Assembly: GCF_009671205.1 (NCBI RefSeq)
Contig: NZ_CP045309.1
Span: forward strand, 5,084,001 to 5,148,000
Direction of reading: 5' to 3'
From: Micromonospora terminaliae
GTDB taxonomy: Bacteria > Actinomycetota > Actinomycetes > Mycobacteriales > Micromonosporaceae
Length of the DNA stretch: 64,000 nt
The notes under the pieces are model-generated. The model saw only the letters and a program-made list of their open reading frames with translations. It was not told the origin of the DNA and ran no database searches. Below are positions 23,144 to 32,256 of this stretch, piece by piece (positions within the stretch are counted from its first letter, which is position 1; every line of letters starts with the position of its first letter). Position numbers and translations under genes: made by a program.

Positions 23144-23294
23144 GAGCCGCAGTCTGCCGGTCGTACCGGCCCAAGTCCACCCCTTTGGGCCTGGACTGCC
23201 GGTCCGGCGGAGGGGGTCGGCCGGTCGTACCCCCGGGGTGTTCCGCCTCACGCTCCGTTGTCAGCCGACCGGTCCTTCTTCGCCGTGAGGGTGC

Positions 23295-24197
23295 TCACTC
23301 GGCCCGGGCGAACTCGCAGAGCGCCACCGAGGCGTCGTCGGTCCGCTTGCGCCGGCGCAACCGGTCGGGGTGCTCCCGCTCGGCCGTCCGCACCCGGTCG
23401 ATCAACCCCTCCGGGCCCTCGGCCGCCGTCACGTCGAGCAGGCCGGCCCAGTCGAAGAGGCCGAACTGGTCGACCGCGCAGGAGGCGCCGTCGCTGAGCA
23501 GCGCGGCCCGGCGCACCGCCCCCGGCCCGCGCAGCGGCAACGTCCCGGTCACCGCGTGGTACGCCGCGTCCGGGTCGGTGGCAGCCGCCCAGTAGCCGTG
23601 GGTCCGGTTCATCCGGGTCCGCTGCAGGGTCACCGCCCGGCGGAACCGGGTCGCCGGGTCGACGTCCCCGTCCGGCAGGGCGGCGGCGGTCCGGCGCAGG
23701 TCCACGAGCGCCGCGTCCAGCCGGTCGTCGGAGACCACGGTGATCCGGTCGCCGGTGTCGAGCACGAGCGGGCTGTCGCAGAGCACCAGGTAGTCCACCT
23801 GGTCGCCGCCCTCCCGGAGGAGACAGACGGTGGAGGACGGGGTGCCCGGGTGGTCCAGGTCGCACTCGCCGCCGTGGTCCGCCCGCACCGCCAGGATGGC
23901 CGCCGCCAGGCTGCTCATGAGCGTGGCCGCCGGGCGGGCCGCGACGGCCAGGCCGATCCGGGCGGCCAGGTGCCGCACGTACCAGGCGGGACCGTGCACG
24001 CACCCCGTGTCGAAGCCCTCCGGCACGGTCGCGCCGTCGAGGACACCGACCAGCGGGCCGAACCGGAAGACCACGTCCTCGTTCTCCAGCCGGCCGGGGG
24101 CCGGGTCGGAGGCGGAGCGTACGCGCATCATCGGCGCCGTCCCGACCGGCCGGGCCGGCCGGCTGCCGATCGGGTACCGGCGGTCTGGTGCCCCCAT
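23295..24197 (-). CDS. PP2C-like serine/threonine phosphatase
   Basis: 300 residues. Metal-binding landmarks of PPM/PP2C phosphatases are visible: RLENEDVVFRFGPLVGVLDG near the start (ED and DG acids), LLSDGASCAVDQFGLFDWAG in the middle and RTDDASVALCEFARAE at the end. It is cytosolic with no membrane segment. ATG 24197 follows GGAGGGAG. Inner ATG codons at 24131 and 24128 are possible starts, since the recognisable domain begins there. The target is unknown. Confidence 0.85.
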   Translation of the reverse strand: MGAPDRRYPIGSRPARPVGTAPMMRVRSASDPAPGRLENEDVVFRFGPLVGVLDGATVPEGFDTGCVHGPAWYVRHLAARIGLAVAARPAATLMSSLAAAILAVRADHGGECDLDHPGTPSSTVCLLREGGDQVDYLVLCDSPLVLDTGDRITVVSDDRLDAALVDLRRTAAALPDGDVDPATRFRRAVTLQRTRMNRTHGYWAAATDPDAAYHAVTGTLPLRGPGAVRRAALLSDGASCAVDQFGLFDWAGLLDVTAAEGPEGLIDRVRTAEREHPDRLRRRKRTDDASVALCEFARAE

Positions 24198-24286
24198 CCG
24201 TCTGCTCCCTCCGTCGCCGCCCGCCGCCTACCCGGAGCGCCGGGGCCCATGCCGGGGCGGGCGGACCCGAAGGGCGGTGCGGCCGC

Positions 24287-24700
24287 TCAGCGCCGCCGGT
24301 TGCGGGCCCGGGACGACCGCAGCCGGCGTAGCCGGCCGACCAGCACGGGCTCGGCGGCGAGGGCGGCCGGCCGGTCGAGCAGGGCGTTGAGCAGCTGGTA
24401 GTAGCGGGTCGCGGAGAGCCCGAAGGTGTCCCGGATGGCCTGTTCCTTGGCGCCCGCGTGCTTCCACCACTGCTGCTCGAAGGCGAGGATGCGCTGCTCC
24501 CGCTCGGTCAGCCCGTCGGTCTCCTCCGGCTCCGCCGCCGGGGCGGACTCCGCCGGCCCCTCGTCGGGCGGCGCGGCCTCCATGGCGGGGGCGGAACGGG
24601 GTGGCGGGACGGTGACGCCGGCCTCCCGGCGCGCGACGTCGGCGGTCCCGGAGGGCTCGGGCCGGTCGGTGGCGGCCCGCTCCGTGGCGTCGGCGGGCAA
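24287..24700 (-). CDS. DUF3263-family protein
   Basis: 137 residues. A Pro/Ala/Glu-rich N-terminus is followed by the DUF3263 core: LTEREQRILAFEQQWWKHAG, then AKEQAIRDTFGLSATRYYQL, NALLDRPAALAAEPVLVGRL, and an Arg-rich end. The core has a helix-turn-helix look, and the family occurs in nearly all actinobacteria without a settled role; DNA binding is plausible. TTG 24700 has a GAGGAG site six bases away, and no better start is available. Confidence 0.88.
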   Translation of the reverse strand: MPADATERAATDRPEPSGTADVARREAGVTVPPPRSAPAMEAAPPDEGPAESAPAAEPEETDGLTEREQRILAFEQQWWKHAGAKEQAIRDTFGLSATRYYQLLNALLDRPAALAAEPVLVGRLRRLRSSRARNRRR

Positions 24701-24806
24701 TGGCGCTCCTCAGCGGGACGGGGCGACCGGCGCGACGACGCCGGCCGGGGGACCCCAGCCTAACCAGGGTCCGCCCGGCCCGCATCGGACGCGGGGTGCG
24801 CGCCGG

Positions 24807-25823
24807 TCAGGCGATGTCCCGCCGGCGCATCGACCAGAACGCGCCGATCAGCACGGCGGCGGCGCCCACGCCGAACACCAGGGCCGACTGCTGCCAGGTG
24901 ATCACGAGCTTGGCCGGTTCGCACGCGCCCTTGGTGAACTGGCAGGCGTCGTAGTCGAAGAGTTCCGCCTTCTTCAGGAACCAGGACTGGGCGTACGTGG
25001 ACAGGACGTAGCGGTCACCGAACGGCACGGAGAGCACGCCCACCGCGATGCGGATGCCGATCTCGCTGATCGCGAAGAGCGCCACGGCCGCGCCGAGCGC
25101 CATGGCGGTGTGCCGCCCCAGCGAGGCGAGCGCGAAGGCCACCGCGCCGACGACCAGGACGAGCCCGACGGCCCGCAGGCCGTCGAGGCCGATGGACTGC
25201 CACACCCCGGCGGTCACCTTGGCGGTGGTACCCCGGTAGCGGCCGATGAGCCAGAAGGCGAGCGTCCAGAGGGCGCCGAGCACCACGCTCACCCCGAGCA
25301 CCGCGGTGAGCAGCGCGGCCAGCTTCGTGCCGAGCACGGCGAGCCGTCTCGGCCGCCAGAGCAGCAGGTTCATCATGCCGCCGGTGCTCCACTCGGCACC
25401 CACGTAGGAGGCGCCGACGATGAACGCGAAGAGCGCCACCGCACCGGCGAAGACCGCGATGAACGTGGGGAACTCGGCCCGGAAGTCGAACTGGTAGGGC
25501 AGGTTCCACTTCGGGTCGAACATCTCGCGCTGCGGCTGCCAGTCCCGGCCGCAGTTCGGGCCGTACCGCTCCTCGGTGTCCTGGTCGCCCCGGGCCTTGG
25601 CGGCGTCGCAGTCGGCGACCGACTTCTTCCAGTCCCCCAGCGCCCGCTGGTACTGGGCCTCGGACTCGACCTGGGCGGCCGCGACCGTCTCCGTGGACAG
25701 CTGGTGGCTGGAGAAGCTGAACGCGGCGGCCACCGTGGCCAGTCCCAGCAGGAGCAGGACCAGCAGGAACCGGGTGATGCGGCGCTTGCTGAGCCGGCGC
25801 AGTTCGGTGACGTACAGGCTCAT
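24807..25823 (-). CDS. ABC transporter permease (ABC-2 type)
   Basis: 338 residues. It opens MSLYVTELRRLSKRRITRFL and a first membrane helix, followed by a large extracytoplasmic loop of about 90 residues with four Cys (ADCDAAK, GPNCGRDW), then about five helices, a second Cys pair (YDACQFTKGAC) before the last helix, and MRRRDIA at the end. ATG 25823 overlaps the ATPase stop by four bases. It is the membrane half of the exporter with the next gene. Substrate unknown. Confidence 0.88.
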   Translation of the reverse strand: MSLYVTELRRLSKRRITRFLLVLLLLGLATVAAAFSFSSHQLSTETVAAAQVESEAQYQRALGDWKKSVADCDAAKARGDQDTEERYGPNCGRDWQPQREMFDPKWNLPYQFDFRAEFPTFIAVFAGAVALFAFIVGASYVGAEWSTGGMMNLLLWRPRRLAVLGTKLAALLTAVLGVSVVLGALWTLAFWLIGRYRGTTAKVTAGVWQSIGLDGLRAVGLVLVVGAVAFALASLGRHTAMALGAAVALFAISEIGIRIAVGVLSVPFGDRYVLSTYAQSWFLKKAELFDYDACQFTKGACEPAKLVITWQQSALVFGVGAAAVLIGAFWSMRRRDIA

Positions 25824-26827
25824 GCGCCCCAACCTCCCGTGGTGGCGCCGCTGCCCGGCTCACCGACCTTCGTGGACTGGTCGACCTGCCGGTGCTGGCC
25901 GGGTACCGGCGCGGTGGCGGTCAGTTCGAGGAAGACGCTCTCCAGGTCGACCGCGACCGGCGTCAGCTCGCTGACGTAGAGGCCCTGCTCGGCGAGGACG
26001 CGACTCACCGCGGCCGGCTTGTCGACGCCGGCGAGCATCAGGTGGTCGGGCTCGGCGGTGACCCGGATCCCGGCCCGGGTCAGCGTCTCGGCGGCCTGCG
26101 CCAGGTCGGTGACCGCCTCGAGGCGGACCCGCACGGCACCCTGCGAGTGCGCGGCGAGCACCTCGTCGACCGGGCCGAACGCGACCCGCCGGCCCAGCGA
26201 GATGATGGTGACCGAGTCGCAGATGAGCTGGATCTCGCCGAGGATGTGGCTGGAGAGCACGACGGTCATCCCGGCGGCGGCGAGGTCGCGCATCAGCGTG
26301 CGCATCTCGCGGATGCCGCCCGGGTCGAGGCCGTTGGCCGGCTCGTCCAGGATCAGCAGCTTCGGGTTCTTCAGCAGCGCGGAGGCGACCGCGAGCCGCT
26401 GCTTCATGCCGAGCGAGTAGGTCTTCACCCGCTCCCCGGACCGGTCGCGCAGCCCGACCAGCTCCAGCACCTCGTCGACCCGCTGGCGGGGCAGCTCACC
26501 GGCCTGCGCGAGCAGGCCGAGGGTGTCCCGGGCGGAGAAGTGCGGGAAGAACTGCGGGCTCTCCACGATGGCCCCGACCTGGCCGGCGACCGCGGGCAGC
26601 GCCTGCGGCAGCTCCTGGCCGAGGATGGCCATCCGGCCACCGTTCGGCCGGATCAGGCCGAGCAGCGTGCGCAGCGTGGTGGTCTTGCCCGAGCCGTTGG
26701 GGCCGAGGAAGCCGTGTACCTGGCCGGCCTCGACCCGCATGTCGAAGCCGTCGAGCGCGTGGCGGACCCCGCGTTTCCGGCTTCGGTACGTCTTGCGGAG
26801 ACCTTCGATCTCCAGGACAGCCGACAA
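25820..26827 (-). CDS. ABC transporter ATP-binding protein
   Basis: 335 residues. Walker A GPNGSGKT is at residues 42-49, the signature is YSLGMKQR, Walker B is LLILDEPANGLD and the H-loop is VLSSHI. A C-terminal regulatory domain ends in VDLESVFLELTA, typical of CcmA/antibiotic-export ATPases. TTG 26827 is preferred, with GGGAGG five bases upstream, and the domain begins immediately after. A promoter with two palindromic operators lies upstream. It partners the overlapping permease. Confidence 0.92.
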   Translation of the reverse strand: MSAVLEIEGLRKTYRSRKRGVRHALDGFDMRVEAGQVHGFLGPNGSGKTTTLRTLLGLIRPNGGRMAILGQELPQALPAVAGQVGAIVESPQFFPHFSARDTLGLLAQAGELPRQRVDEVLELVGLRDRSGERVKTYSLGMKQRLAVASALLKNPKLLILDEPANGLDPGGIREMRTLMRDLAAAGMTVVLSSHILGEIQLICDSVTIISLGRRVAFGPVDEVLAAHSQGAVRVRLEAVTDLAQAAETLTRAGIRVTAEPDHLMLAGVDKPAAVSRVLAEQGLYVSELTPVAVDLESVFLELTATAPVPGQHRQVDQSTKVGEPGSGATTGGWGA

Positions 26828-26862
26828 GCTGACCTCCCCCGATGAGTAGGTGTCAGCTCGAC

Positions 26863-26902
26863 ACCATACGCGGTATGCAGGCGGAGACAATACCCGGTAT
26901 GC
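26863..26902 (-). promoter_or_regulatory. Promoter with two palindromic operators for the ABC exporter
   Basis: Minus strand -35 TTGTCT (26890-26885), 16-base spacer, -10 TATGGT (26868-26863), about 30 bases before TTG 26827. Two near-identical 11-bp palindromes, ATACGCGGTAT (26866-26876) and ATACCCGGTAT (26890-26900), have centres 24 bp apart. One covers the -10 and the other abuts the -35. This suggests repression by a dimeric regulator not encoded next door. Confidence 0.65.
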
Positions 26903-26970
26903 ATCGGGGTTTTCCCGGATTCGGCATCAGGCGCGCCGGGACGCGGCGCCCGGGACGGAGGGAGGCGGCG

Positions 26971-27756
26971 TCAGGCGCAGACGACGTGCACGCCCGCGTC
27001 GCGGAACGCCTGCACCACGGCGGGCGACGCGCCGGAGTCGGTCACCAGCGTCTCCACCCGGTCCACCGGGCAGATCCGGGCGAACGCGTGTCCGCCCAGC
27101 TTGGACGAGTCGGCGATGACCACGACCCGCTTGGCCCGGGCCACCATGAGGCTGTTCATGGCCGCCTCGCCCTCGTGGTGGGCGGCGGCGCCGAGCTGCG
27201 GGTCGATGGCGTCCACGCCGAGCAGCGCCACGTCCAGCGTCACCTCGCGCAGCAGCGCCCCGCCCAGCGGGCCGACCAGTTCGAACGACTTCGGCCGGAC
27301 CACGCCGCCGGCCACCACCACCTTCATCCGCGAGCGGACCAGCAGTTCGTTGGCGATGTTCAGGGCGTTGGTGACCACGGTGAGCTGGGCGCCCTCGGCG
27401 CTGGTGTTCAGGTCGGGGCGTACGGCCAGCGCGCGGGCCACCTCGGTGCTCGTGGTGCCGCCGTTCAGGCCGACCACGGTGCCCGGGGAGACCAGTGCGG
27501 CGGCGGCCGCCCCGATCCGCTGCTTCTCGGCCGAGTGCTTGGCCGTCTTGTAGCGCAGGGGCAGGTCGTAGGAGACCCCGTTGGCGACCGCGCCGCCCCG
27601 GGTCCGCGTGATCATCTGCTGCTGGGCGAGCTGGTCGAAGTCACGCCGGATGGTGGCCTGGGAGACGTCCAGGCGACCGGCCGCCTCCTCGACGCTGACC
27701 CGGCCGCTGTCGGTCAGCATCTCGAGCAGCGCGTTCCATCGGGCGTAGCGGTCCAC
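26971..27756 (-). CDS. DeoR-family transcriptional regulator of the amino-sugar operon
   Basis: 261 residues. The N-terminal DeoR helix-turn-helix reads RWNALLEMLTDSGRVSVEEA then LDVSQATIRRDFDQLAQQ. The C-terminal sugar-phosphate sensor domain (DeoRC) has VSPGTVVGLNGGTTSTEVA, TVVTNALNIANEL and VVIADSSKLGG. It is divergent from the SIS/ROK/nagA genes, so it is probably their repressor with a phosphorylated amino sugar as inducer. GTG 27756 has GGAGG nearby. Confidence 0.92.
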   Translation of the reverse strand: MDRYARWNALLEMLTDSGRVSVEEAAGRLDVSQATIRRDFDQLAQQQMITRTRGGAVANGVSYDLPLRYKTAKHSAEKQRIGAAAAALVSPGTVVGLNGGTTSTEVARALAVRPDLNTSAEGAQLTVVTNALNIANELLVRSRMKVVVAGGVVRPKSFELVGPLGGALLREVTLDVALLGVDAIDPQLGAAAHHEGEAAMNSLMVARAKRVVVIADSSKLGGHAFARICPVDRVETLVTDSGASPAVVQAFRDAGVHVVCA

Positions 27757-27953
27757 GCGGGGCCTCCACTGACTCTGCACGAACGGTGATTGATTGCGTG
27801 CACAGTAGTGCGCGAAACTGGCCAGGCGCAAAACCCTCTTCTGCGCGATGTGGGAGCCGGTTGCCACGGCCACCTCGAATCGCGCAGAATGACGCGCGAA
27901 AGGCGGCCGTATCGCGCCGTATTGCGCAAAGTCTCCCCTGGCGAGGAGTTGTC
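27757..27953. promoter_or_regulatory. Divergent control region with TGCGCGA-type repeats
   Basis: A perfect 11-bp inverted repeat, TTCTGCGCGAT (27839-27849) and ATCGCGCAGAA (27879-27889), is accompanied by further related half-sites: GTGCGCGAAA near 27809, ACGCGCGAAA near 27892 and TTGCGCAAAG near 27923. This density of similar sites between a DeoR gene and its likely target operon marks the operator region. Confidence 0.6.
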
Positions 27954-28883
27954 ATGGCGTACGTGCACGCGGAGATCGCGAGCCAGCCCGACTGCTGGCG
28001 GGAGGCGGCACGGCTCGCACCGACCGTCGCCGACCGCCTGCCGCGCCCCGGCGAGCGGGTCGCCGTCGTCGGGTGCGGCACGTCGTGGTTCATGGCGGCG
28101 GCGTACGCCGGGCTCCGCGAGCGCGCCGGCCAGGGCGAGACCGACGCCTTCCAGGCCAGCGAGTTCCCCACCGGCCGCCGCTACGACCGGGTCATCGCCA
28201 TCACCCGCTCCGGCACCACCACCGAGGTGCTCGACCTGCTCGCCGCGCTGCGGGGGCAGCTGGCCACCACGGTCCTCGTCGGCGACCCGGCCTCGCCGGC
28301 CGTCGAGCTGGCCGACGCCGCGGTGCCACTGCCCTTCGCCGACGAGCGGTCGGTGGTGCAGACCCGCTTCGCCACCACCGCGCTGGCGCTGCTCCGCGCC
28401 CACCTCGGCGAGGACCTGGGCCGGCTCGCCGCCGACGCCGAGGTGGCCGTCCGGGCCCCGCTGCCCATCGACCCGGCCACCATCGAGCAGGTGACCTTCC
28501 TGGGCCGCGGCTGGACCGTCGGGCTGGCCCAGGAGGCCGCCCTGAAGTGCCGCGAGGCGGCCACCTTCTGGGCCGAGGCGTACCCGGCCATGGACTACCG
28601 GCACGGCCCCATCTCGATCGCCGCCCCCGGCCGGCTGGTCTGGGCGTTCGGCGGGATCCCGGAGGGGCTGCCGGAGGACGTGGCCGCGACCGGCGCCGCC
28701 TTCGTGCACAGCCGCACGCACGGCTGCCACACGGTGCTCACGAGCTGGGCGGCCGGCCGCAACCCGGTCGACCCGATGGCCGACCTCATCCTCGCCCAGC
28801 GCTTCGCCGTCGCGCTGGCCACCAGCCGCGGCCTCGACCCGGACGCGCCCCGGCACCTGACCCGCTCCGTGGTGCTCGCATGA
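27954..28883 (+). CDS. SIS-domain sugar isomerase/deaminase-like protein
   Basis: 309 residues with two SIS folds like the isomerase half of GlmS or AgaS: GERVAVVGCGTSWFMAAAYA, then VIAITRSGTTTEVLDLLAAL, and the second half with VTFLGRGWTVGLAQEAALKC and YPAMDYRHGPISIAAPGRLV. No glutaminase domain is present. In operon with an amino-sugar kinase and NagA it may deaminate or isomerise GlcN-6-P, standing in for NagB, which is absent here. ATG 27954 has a GAGGAG site. Its stop overlaps the next start (ATGA). Confidence 0.87.
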   Translation: MAYVHAEIASQPDCWREAARLAPTVADRLPRPGERVAVVGCGTSWFMAAAYAGLRERAGQGETDAFQASEFPTGRRYDRVIAITRSGTTTEVLDLLAALRGQLATTVLVGDPASPAVELADAAVPLPFADERSVVQTRFATTALALLRAHLGEDLGRLAADAEVAVRAPLPIDPATIEQVTFLGRGWTVGLAQEAALKCREAATFWAEAYPAMDYRHGPISIAAPGRLVWAFGGIPEGLPEDVAATGAAFVHSRTHGCHTVLTSWAAGRNPVDPMADLILAQRFAVALATSRGLDPDAPRHLTRSVVLA

Positions 28884-29812
28884 CCCCAGGCGGCGAGGTC
28901 GTCGTCGCGCTGGACGTGGGCGGCACCGGGATGAAGTGCGCCCTGGTCCGCCCGGACGGCACCACCGTGCACGCCGAGCGGCACGCCACCGGCGCGGCGC
29001 GCGGCCCCGAGGCGGTGGTCGGCACGATCCTCGACGTGGCCGAAGGGCTGGCCGGCAAGGCCCGCGCCGACGGCCTCACCCCGGTGGCCTGCGGCATCGC
29101 CGTGCCCGGGGTGGTCGACGAGGTCCGCGGCGTCGCCGTGTGGTCGGCGAACGTGGGCTTCCGGGACGTACCCCTGCGGGAGCTGGCGCGGACGCGGCTC
29201 GGCCTGCCCACGGCGCTCGGCCACGACGTGCGGGTGGGCGGCCTCGCCGAGGCGCGGCTCGGCGCCGGGCGGGACGCCGGTCACGTGCTCTTCGTCGCGA
29301 TCGGCACCGGCATCGCCGCCGCCCACGTGGTCGACGGGTCGGCCGCCGTCGGCGCGCACGGCGCCGCCGGGGAGATCGGCCACATCCTGGTACGCCCCGA
29401 CGGCCCGCGCTGCGGCTGCGGCCGCCCCGGCTGCCTGGAGGCGTTGGCCTCGGCCTCGGCGATCGGCCGCCGCTACGCCGAGCTGTCCGGCGCTCCCGCC
29501 ACCGCCGCCGAGGTGGCCGACCGGGCGGCGGCCGGCGAGCCGCTGGCCGGCCGGGTCTGGACGGAGGCGGTCGAGGCGCTCGCCGACGGCCTGGCCACCG
29601 GTCAGGCGCTCTTCGACGTGGCGACCGTCGTGATCGGCGGCGGGCTGGCCCAGGCCGGCCCCCGGCTGTTCGAGCCGCTGCGCACGGCGCTGCGCGAGCG
29701 CCTGACCTTCCACCGCGAGCCGCGGCTGGTCGCGGCGGCCCTCGGCGACGAGGCCGGCTGCCTCGGCGCCGCCCTGCTGGCCCTGGACACCCTGGCGAAG
29801 GAGAGCCGATGA
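28880..29812 (+). CDS. ROK-family sugar kinase (probable N-acetylglucosamine kinase)
   Basis: 310 residues. The ATP-binding opening is VVALDVGGTGMKCALV. CGIAVPGVVDEVRGVAVWSA and LGHDVRVGGLAEARLGAG follow, and the ROK zinc motif is CGCGRPGCLEA preceded by GEIGHI. ROK kinases phosphorylate sugars such as GlcNAc or glucose. The context with nagA and a SIS protein points to GlcNAc or a related amino sugar. It overlaps both neighbours by four bases. Confidence 0.9.
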   Translation: MTPGGEVVVALDVGGTGMKCALVRPDGTTVHAERHATGAARGPEAVVGTILDVAEGLAGKARADGLTPVACGIAVPGVVDEVRGVAVWSANVGFRDVPLRELARTRLGLPTALGHDVRVGGLAEARLGAGRDAGHVLFVAIGTGIAAAHVVDGSAAVGAHGAAGEIGHILVRPDGPRCGCGRPGCLEALASASAIGRRYAELSGAPATAAEVADRAAAGEPLAGRVWTEAVEALADGLATGQALFDVATVVIGGGLAQAGPRLFEPLRTALRERLTFHREPRLVAAALGDEAGCLGAALLALDTLAKESR

Positions 29813-30918
29813 CCCTGCGCGTGACCGGCAAGGTGGTGACCCCGACCGGCGTGTTCCGGCAGGGTTGCGTCGAGATCGCCGGCGACCGGATCCGGGCCGT
29901 CGCCGAGTACCCGACGGTGCGCGACGGGCACTGGATCGTGCCGGGCTTCGTGGACATGCACACCCACGGCGGGGGCGGGCACACCTTCACCACCGGCGAC
30001 GCCGAGTCCGCCCGGCAGGCCGCCGAGTTCCACCTCGGGCACGGCACCACCACGCTGCTGGCCAGCCTGGTCAGCTCCCCGTTCCCGCTGATGCGCGAGG
30101 CCACGGCCGCGTACCGGCCGCTGGTCGAGTCCGGGGTGCTGGCCGGCGTGCACTTCGAGGGGCCCTACCTGTCGGCGGCCCGCTGCGGAGCGCAGAATCC
30201 GGAGTTCCTCCGCGACCCGTCCACCGAGGAACTGGCCGAGCTCATCGAGCTGGGCGGCGGCGCGGTCCGGATGGTCACCGTGGCCCCGGAGCGGGACGGC
30301 GCCCTGGAGGCGATCAAGCTGCTGGTCGGGCAGGGCGTCGTGGCGGCGGTCGGGCACACCGACGCCACCTGGGAACAGACCCGGGCTGCCGTGGCGGCCG
30401 GCGCGAGCGTCGGCACCCACCTGTTCAACGGGATGCGCCCGGTGCACCACCGCGAGCCGGGGCCCGTGGTGGCCCTGCTGGAATCCCCGAACGTGGTCTG
30501 CGAGCTGGTCGCCGACGGGGTGCACCTGCACGACGGCATGCTCGGCTTCGCCACCTCGGTGGCCGGCCCGGAGCGGGCCGCCCTCATCACCGACGCCATG
30601 GCCGCCGCCGGCATGCCCGACGGCGAGTACGAGCTGGGCGGCCAGGCCGTCACGGTGGCCGACGGGGTGGCCCGGCTCAGCCGGGACGGCGCGATCGCCG
30701 GCAGCACGCTGACCATGGACGCCGCGCTGCGGCACGCCGTCGCCGCGGGGGTCGCCCTGCCGGACGCCTGCCGGATGGTCGCCACCACCCCGGCCCGGGC
30801 CATCGGCCTGGGCGATCGGGTGGGCGCCCTCCAGCCCGGCCTCCGGGCCGACCTGGTCGTCCTCGACGACGACCTCAACGTGGTCCGGGTGATGCGTGCC
30901 GGCGCCTGGGTGGAGTGA
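29809..30918 (+). CDS. nagA: N-acetylglucosamine-6-phosphate deacetylase
   Basis: 369 residues of the amidohydrolase superfamily. Metal and substrate motifs: GFVDMHTHGGGG, GVHFEGPYLSAARCGAQNPE, VAAVGHTDATWEQ, GTHLFNGMRPVHHREPG and LITDAMAAAGMPDG (catalytic Asp). It removes the acetyl group from GlcNAc-6-P. It is the last gene of the three-gene amino-sugar operon, overlapping the kinase stop by four bases. Fifteen bases separate its stop from the convergent DUF4032 gene. Confidence 0.95.
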   Translation: MTLRVTGKVVTPTGVFRQGCVEIAGDRIRAVAEYPTVRDGHWIVPGFVDMHTHGGGGHTFTTGDAESARQAAEFHLGHGTTTLLASLVSSPFPLMREATAAYRPLVESGVLAGVHFEGPYLSAARCGAQNPEFLRDPSTEELAELIELGGGAVRMVTVAPERDGALEAIKLLVGQGVVAAVGHTDATWEQTRAAVAAGASVGTHLFNGMRPVHHREPGPVVALLESPNVVCELVADGVHLHDGMLGFATSVAGPERAALITDAMAAAGMPDGEYELGGQAVTVADGVARLSRDGAIAGSTLTMDAALRHAVAAGVALPDACRMVATTPARAIGLGDRVGALQPGLRADLVVLDDDLNVVRVMRAGAWVE

Positions 30919-30933
30919 CGCCGCGGGCCGCGT

Positions 30934-32145
30934 TCAGCCCGCGGTGGGCACCTCGACGCCCAGCACCGCCTGCTCGTCCGGGCGGTGCACCAGCACGTCG
31001 GCCAGGTAGGACTGCACCGCCTGGCGCATCCCGACGTCGCGCCCGGCCCGCTCGGACAGCAGCCACTTGTGCTCGATGATCTGGGCGAACAGCTCCTGCG
31101 GCTCCAGCTTGCGGCGCAGGTGCGCGGGCACCGCCCGGACCACCGGCTCGAACACCTCGGTGAGCCAGCGGTGCGCGGCCTGCTGCTCGTCGGTCAGGTC
31201 GCTCTCCACCCGGTACGCGTCCAGGTCGTTGAGGAGCTTGCGGGCCTGGTTCTCCTCGGCGTCCAGGCCGGTCAGCCGGAGCAGGCGCCGGGTGTGGTAG
31301 CCGGCGTCGACCACCTTGGGCCGGACCAGGTAGCGCCCGTTGTCGACGGTCGACATGGCCACCTCGGCGACGTCGAAGCCCAGTTCGTTGAGGCGGCGGA
31401 TCCGGCCCTCGATGTCGTGCCGGGCCTCCCGCTCGATCTGCTGCTCGTAGGTGATCTCGTGCCAGAGCCGCTCGTAGCGCCGTACGACCTCCTCGCACAC
31501 CACCTCGGGGTCGATCGACTCGTGCAGCAGGCCGGCGGCCTGGAGGTCGAGCGCCTCACCGAAGATGTTGACCCGGGCGATCTCCAGGTCCTCCCCGCGC
31601 TGGCCGTTGGAGAGCGACGGGTGCAGCGCCCCGGTCTCGGCGTCGACCAGGTAGGCGGCGAAGGCCCCCGCGTCCCGCCGGAACAGCGTGTTCGACAGCG
31701 AGCAGTCGCCCCAGAAGAAACCGGTCAGGTGCATCCGCACGATCAGCGCGGCCAACGCGTCCAGCAGCCGGTTCATCGTCTCTGGCCGCAACGTGTTGGA
31801 GAACAGCGCCCGGTAGGGCAGCGAGAACTGGAGGTGCCGGGTGATCAGCACCGGGTCGAGCGGCTCGCCGTCGTCGGTCTGCCGGTCGGCCACGATCGCG
31901 ATCGCCTCGACCGACGGGAAGTCGATCCGCTCCAGCGCCCGGAGCAGGTCGTATTCCCGTTCGGCGACCCGCTCGCCGGTCTCCTTCACGGCGTAGACGT
32001 AGCCGCCGAGCCGGACGAACCGCACGATGTGCCGCGAGATGCCCTGCGGCAGCGCCACCAGGTGTTCGGCAGGCCACTCCGCCAGCGGCGTCGACCAGGG
32101 AAGGTCGAGCAGCGCCGGGTCGACGAGGGCCGAGGTGATCCGCAC
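30934..32145 (-). CDS. DUF4032-domain protein with a kinase-like N-terminal region
   Basis: 403 residues. The first 230 resemble the lipopolysaccharide-kinase/ABC1-like fold: RFVRLGGYVYAVKETGERVA (VKE at the Lys-Glu position), ALIVRMHLTGFFWGDCSLSN (a GDxxxxN catalytic-loop-like motif) and AAYLVDAETGALH. DUF4032 follows in the second half, with VAMSTVDNGRYLVRPKVVDA. The family is widespread in actinobacteria with unknown substrate. GTG 32145 is preferred, with a CACACT -10-like box seven bases upstream. GTG 32151 is an in-frame alternative. Confidence 0.83.
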   Translation of the reverse strand: MRITSALVDPALLDLPWSTPLAEWPAEHLVALPQGISRHIVRFVRLGGYVYAVKETGERVAEREYDLLRALERIDFPSVEAIAIVADRQTDDGEPLDPVLITRHLQFSLPYRALFSNTLRPETMNRLLDALAALIVRMHLTGFFWGDCSLSNTLFRRDAGAFAAYLVDAETGALHPSLSNGQRGEDLEIARVNIFGEALDLQAAGLLHESIDPEVVCEEVVRRYERLWHEITYEQQIEREARHDIEGRIRRLNELGFDVAEVAMSTVDNGRYLVRPKVVDAGYHTRRLLRLTGLDAEENQARKLLNDLDAYRVESDLTDEQQAAHRWLTEVFEPVVRAVPAHLRRKLEPQELFAQIIEHKWLLSERAGRDVGMRQAVQSYLADVLVHRPDEQAVLGVEVPTAG

Positions 32146-32256
32146 GGCCACAAGTGTGACCGCTGACCCCCGGGGAGCGCTTCCCTTCGTGGGGCGGCAC
32201 ACAGCCGCCGACGCCCGCACCGGCCCGGCGCCGCGGGCGGCCGGTAGCGTGGTCGC

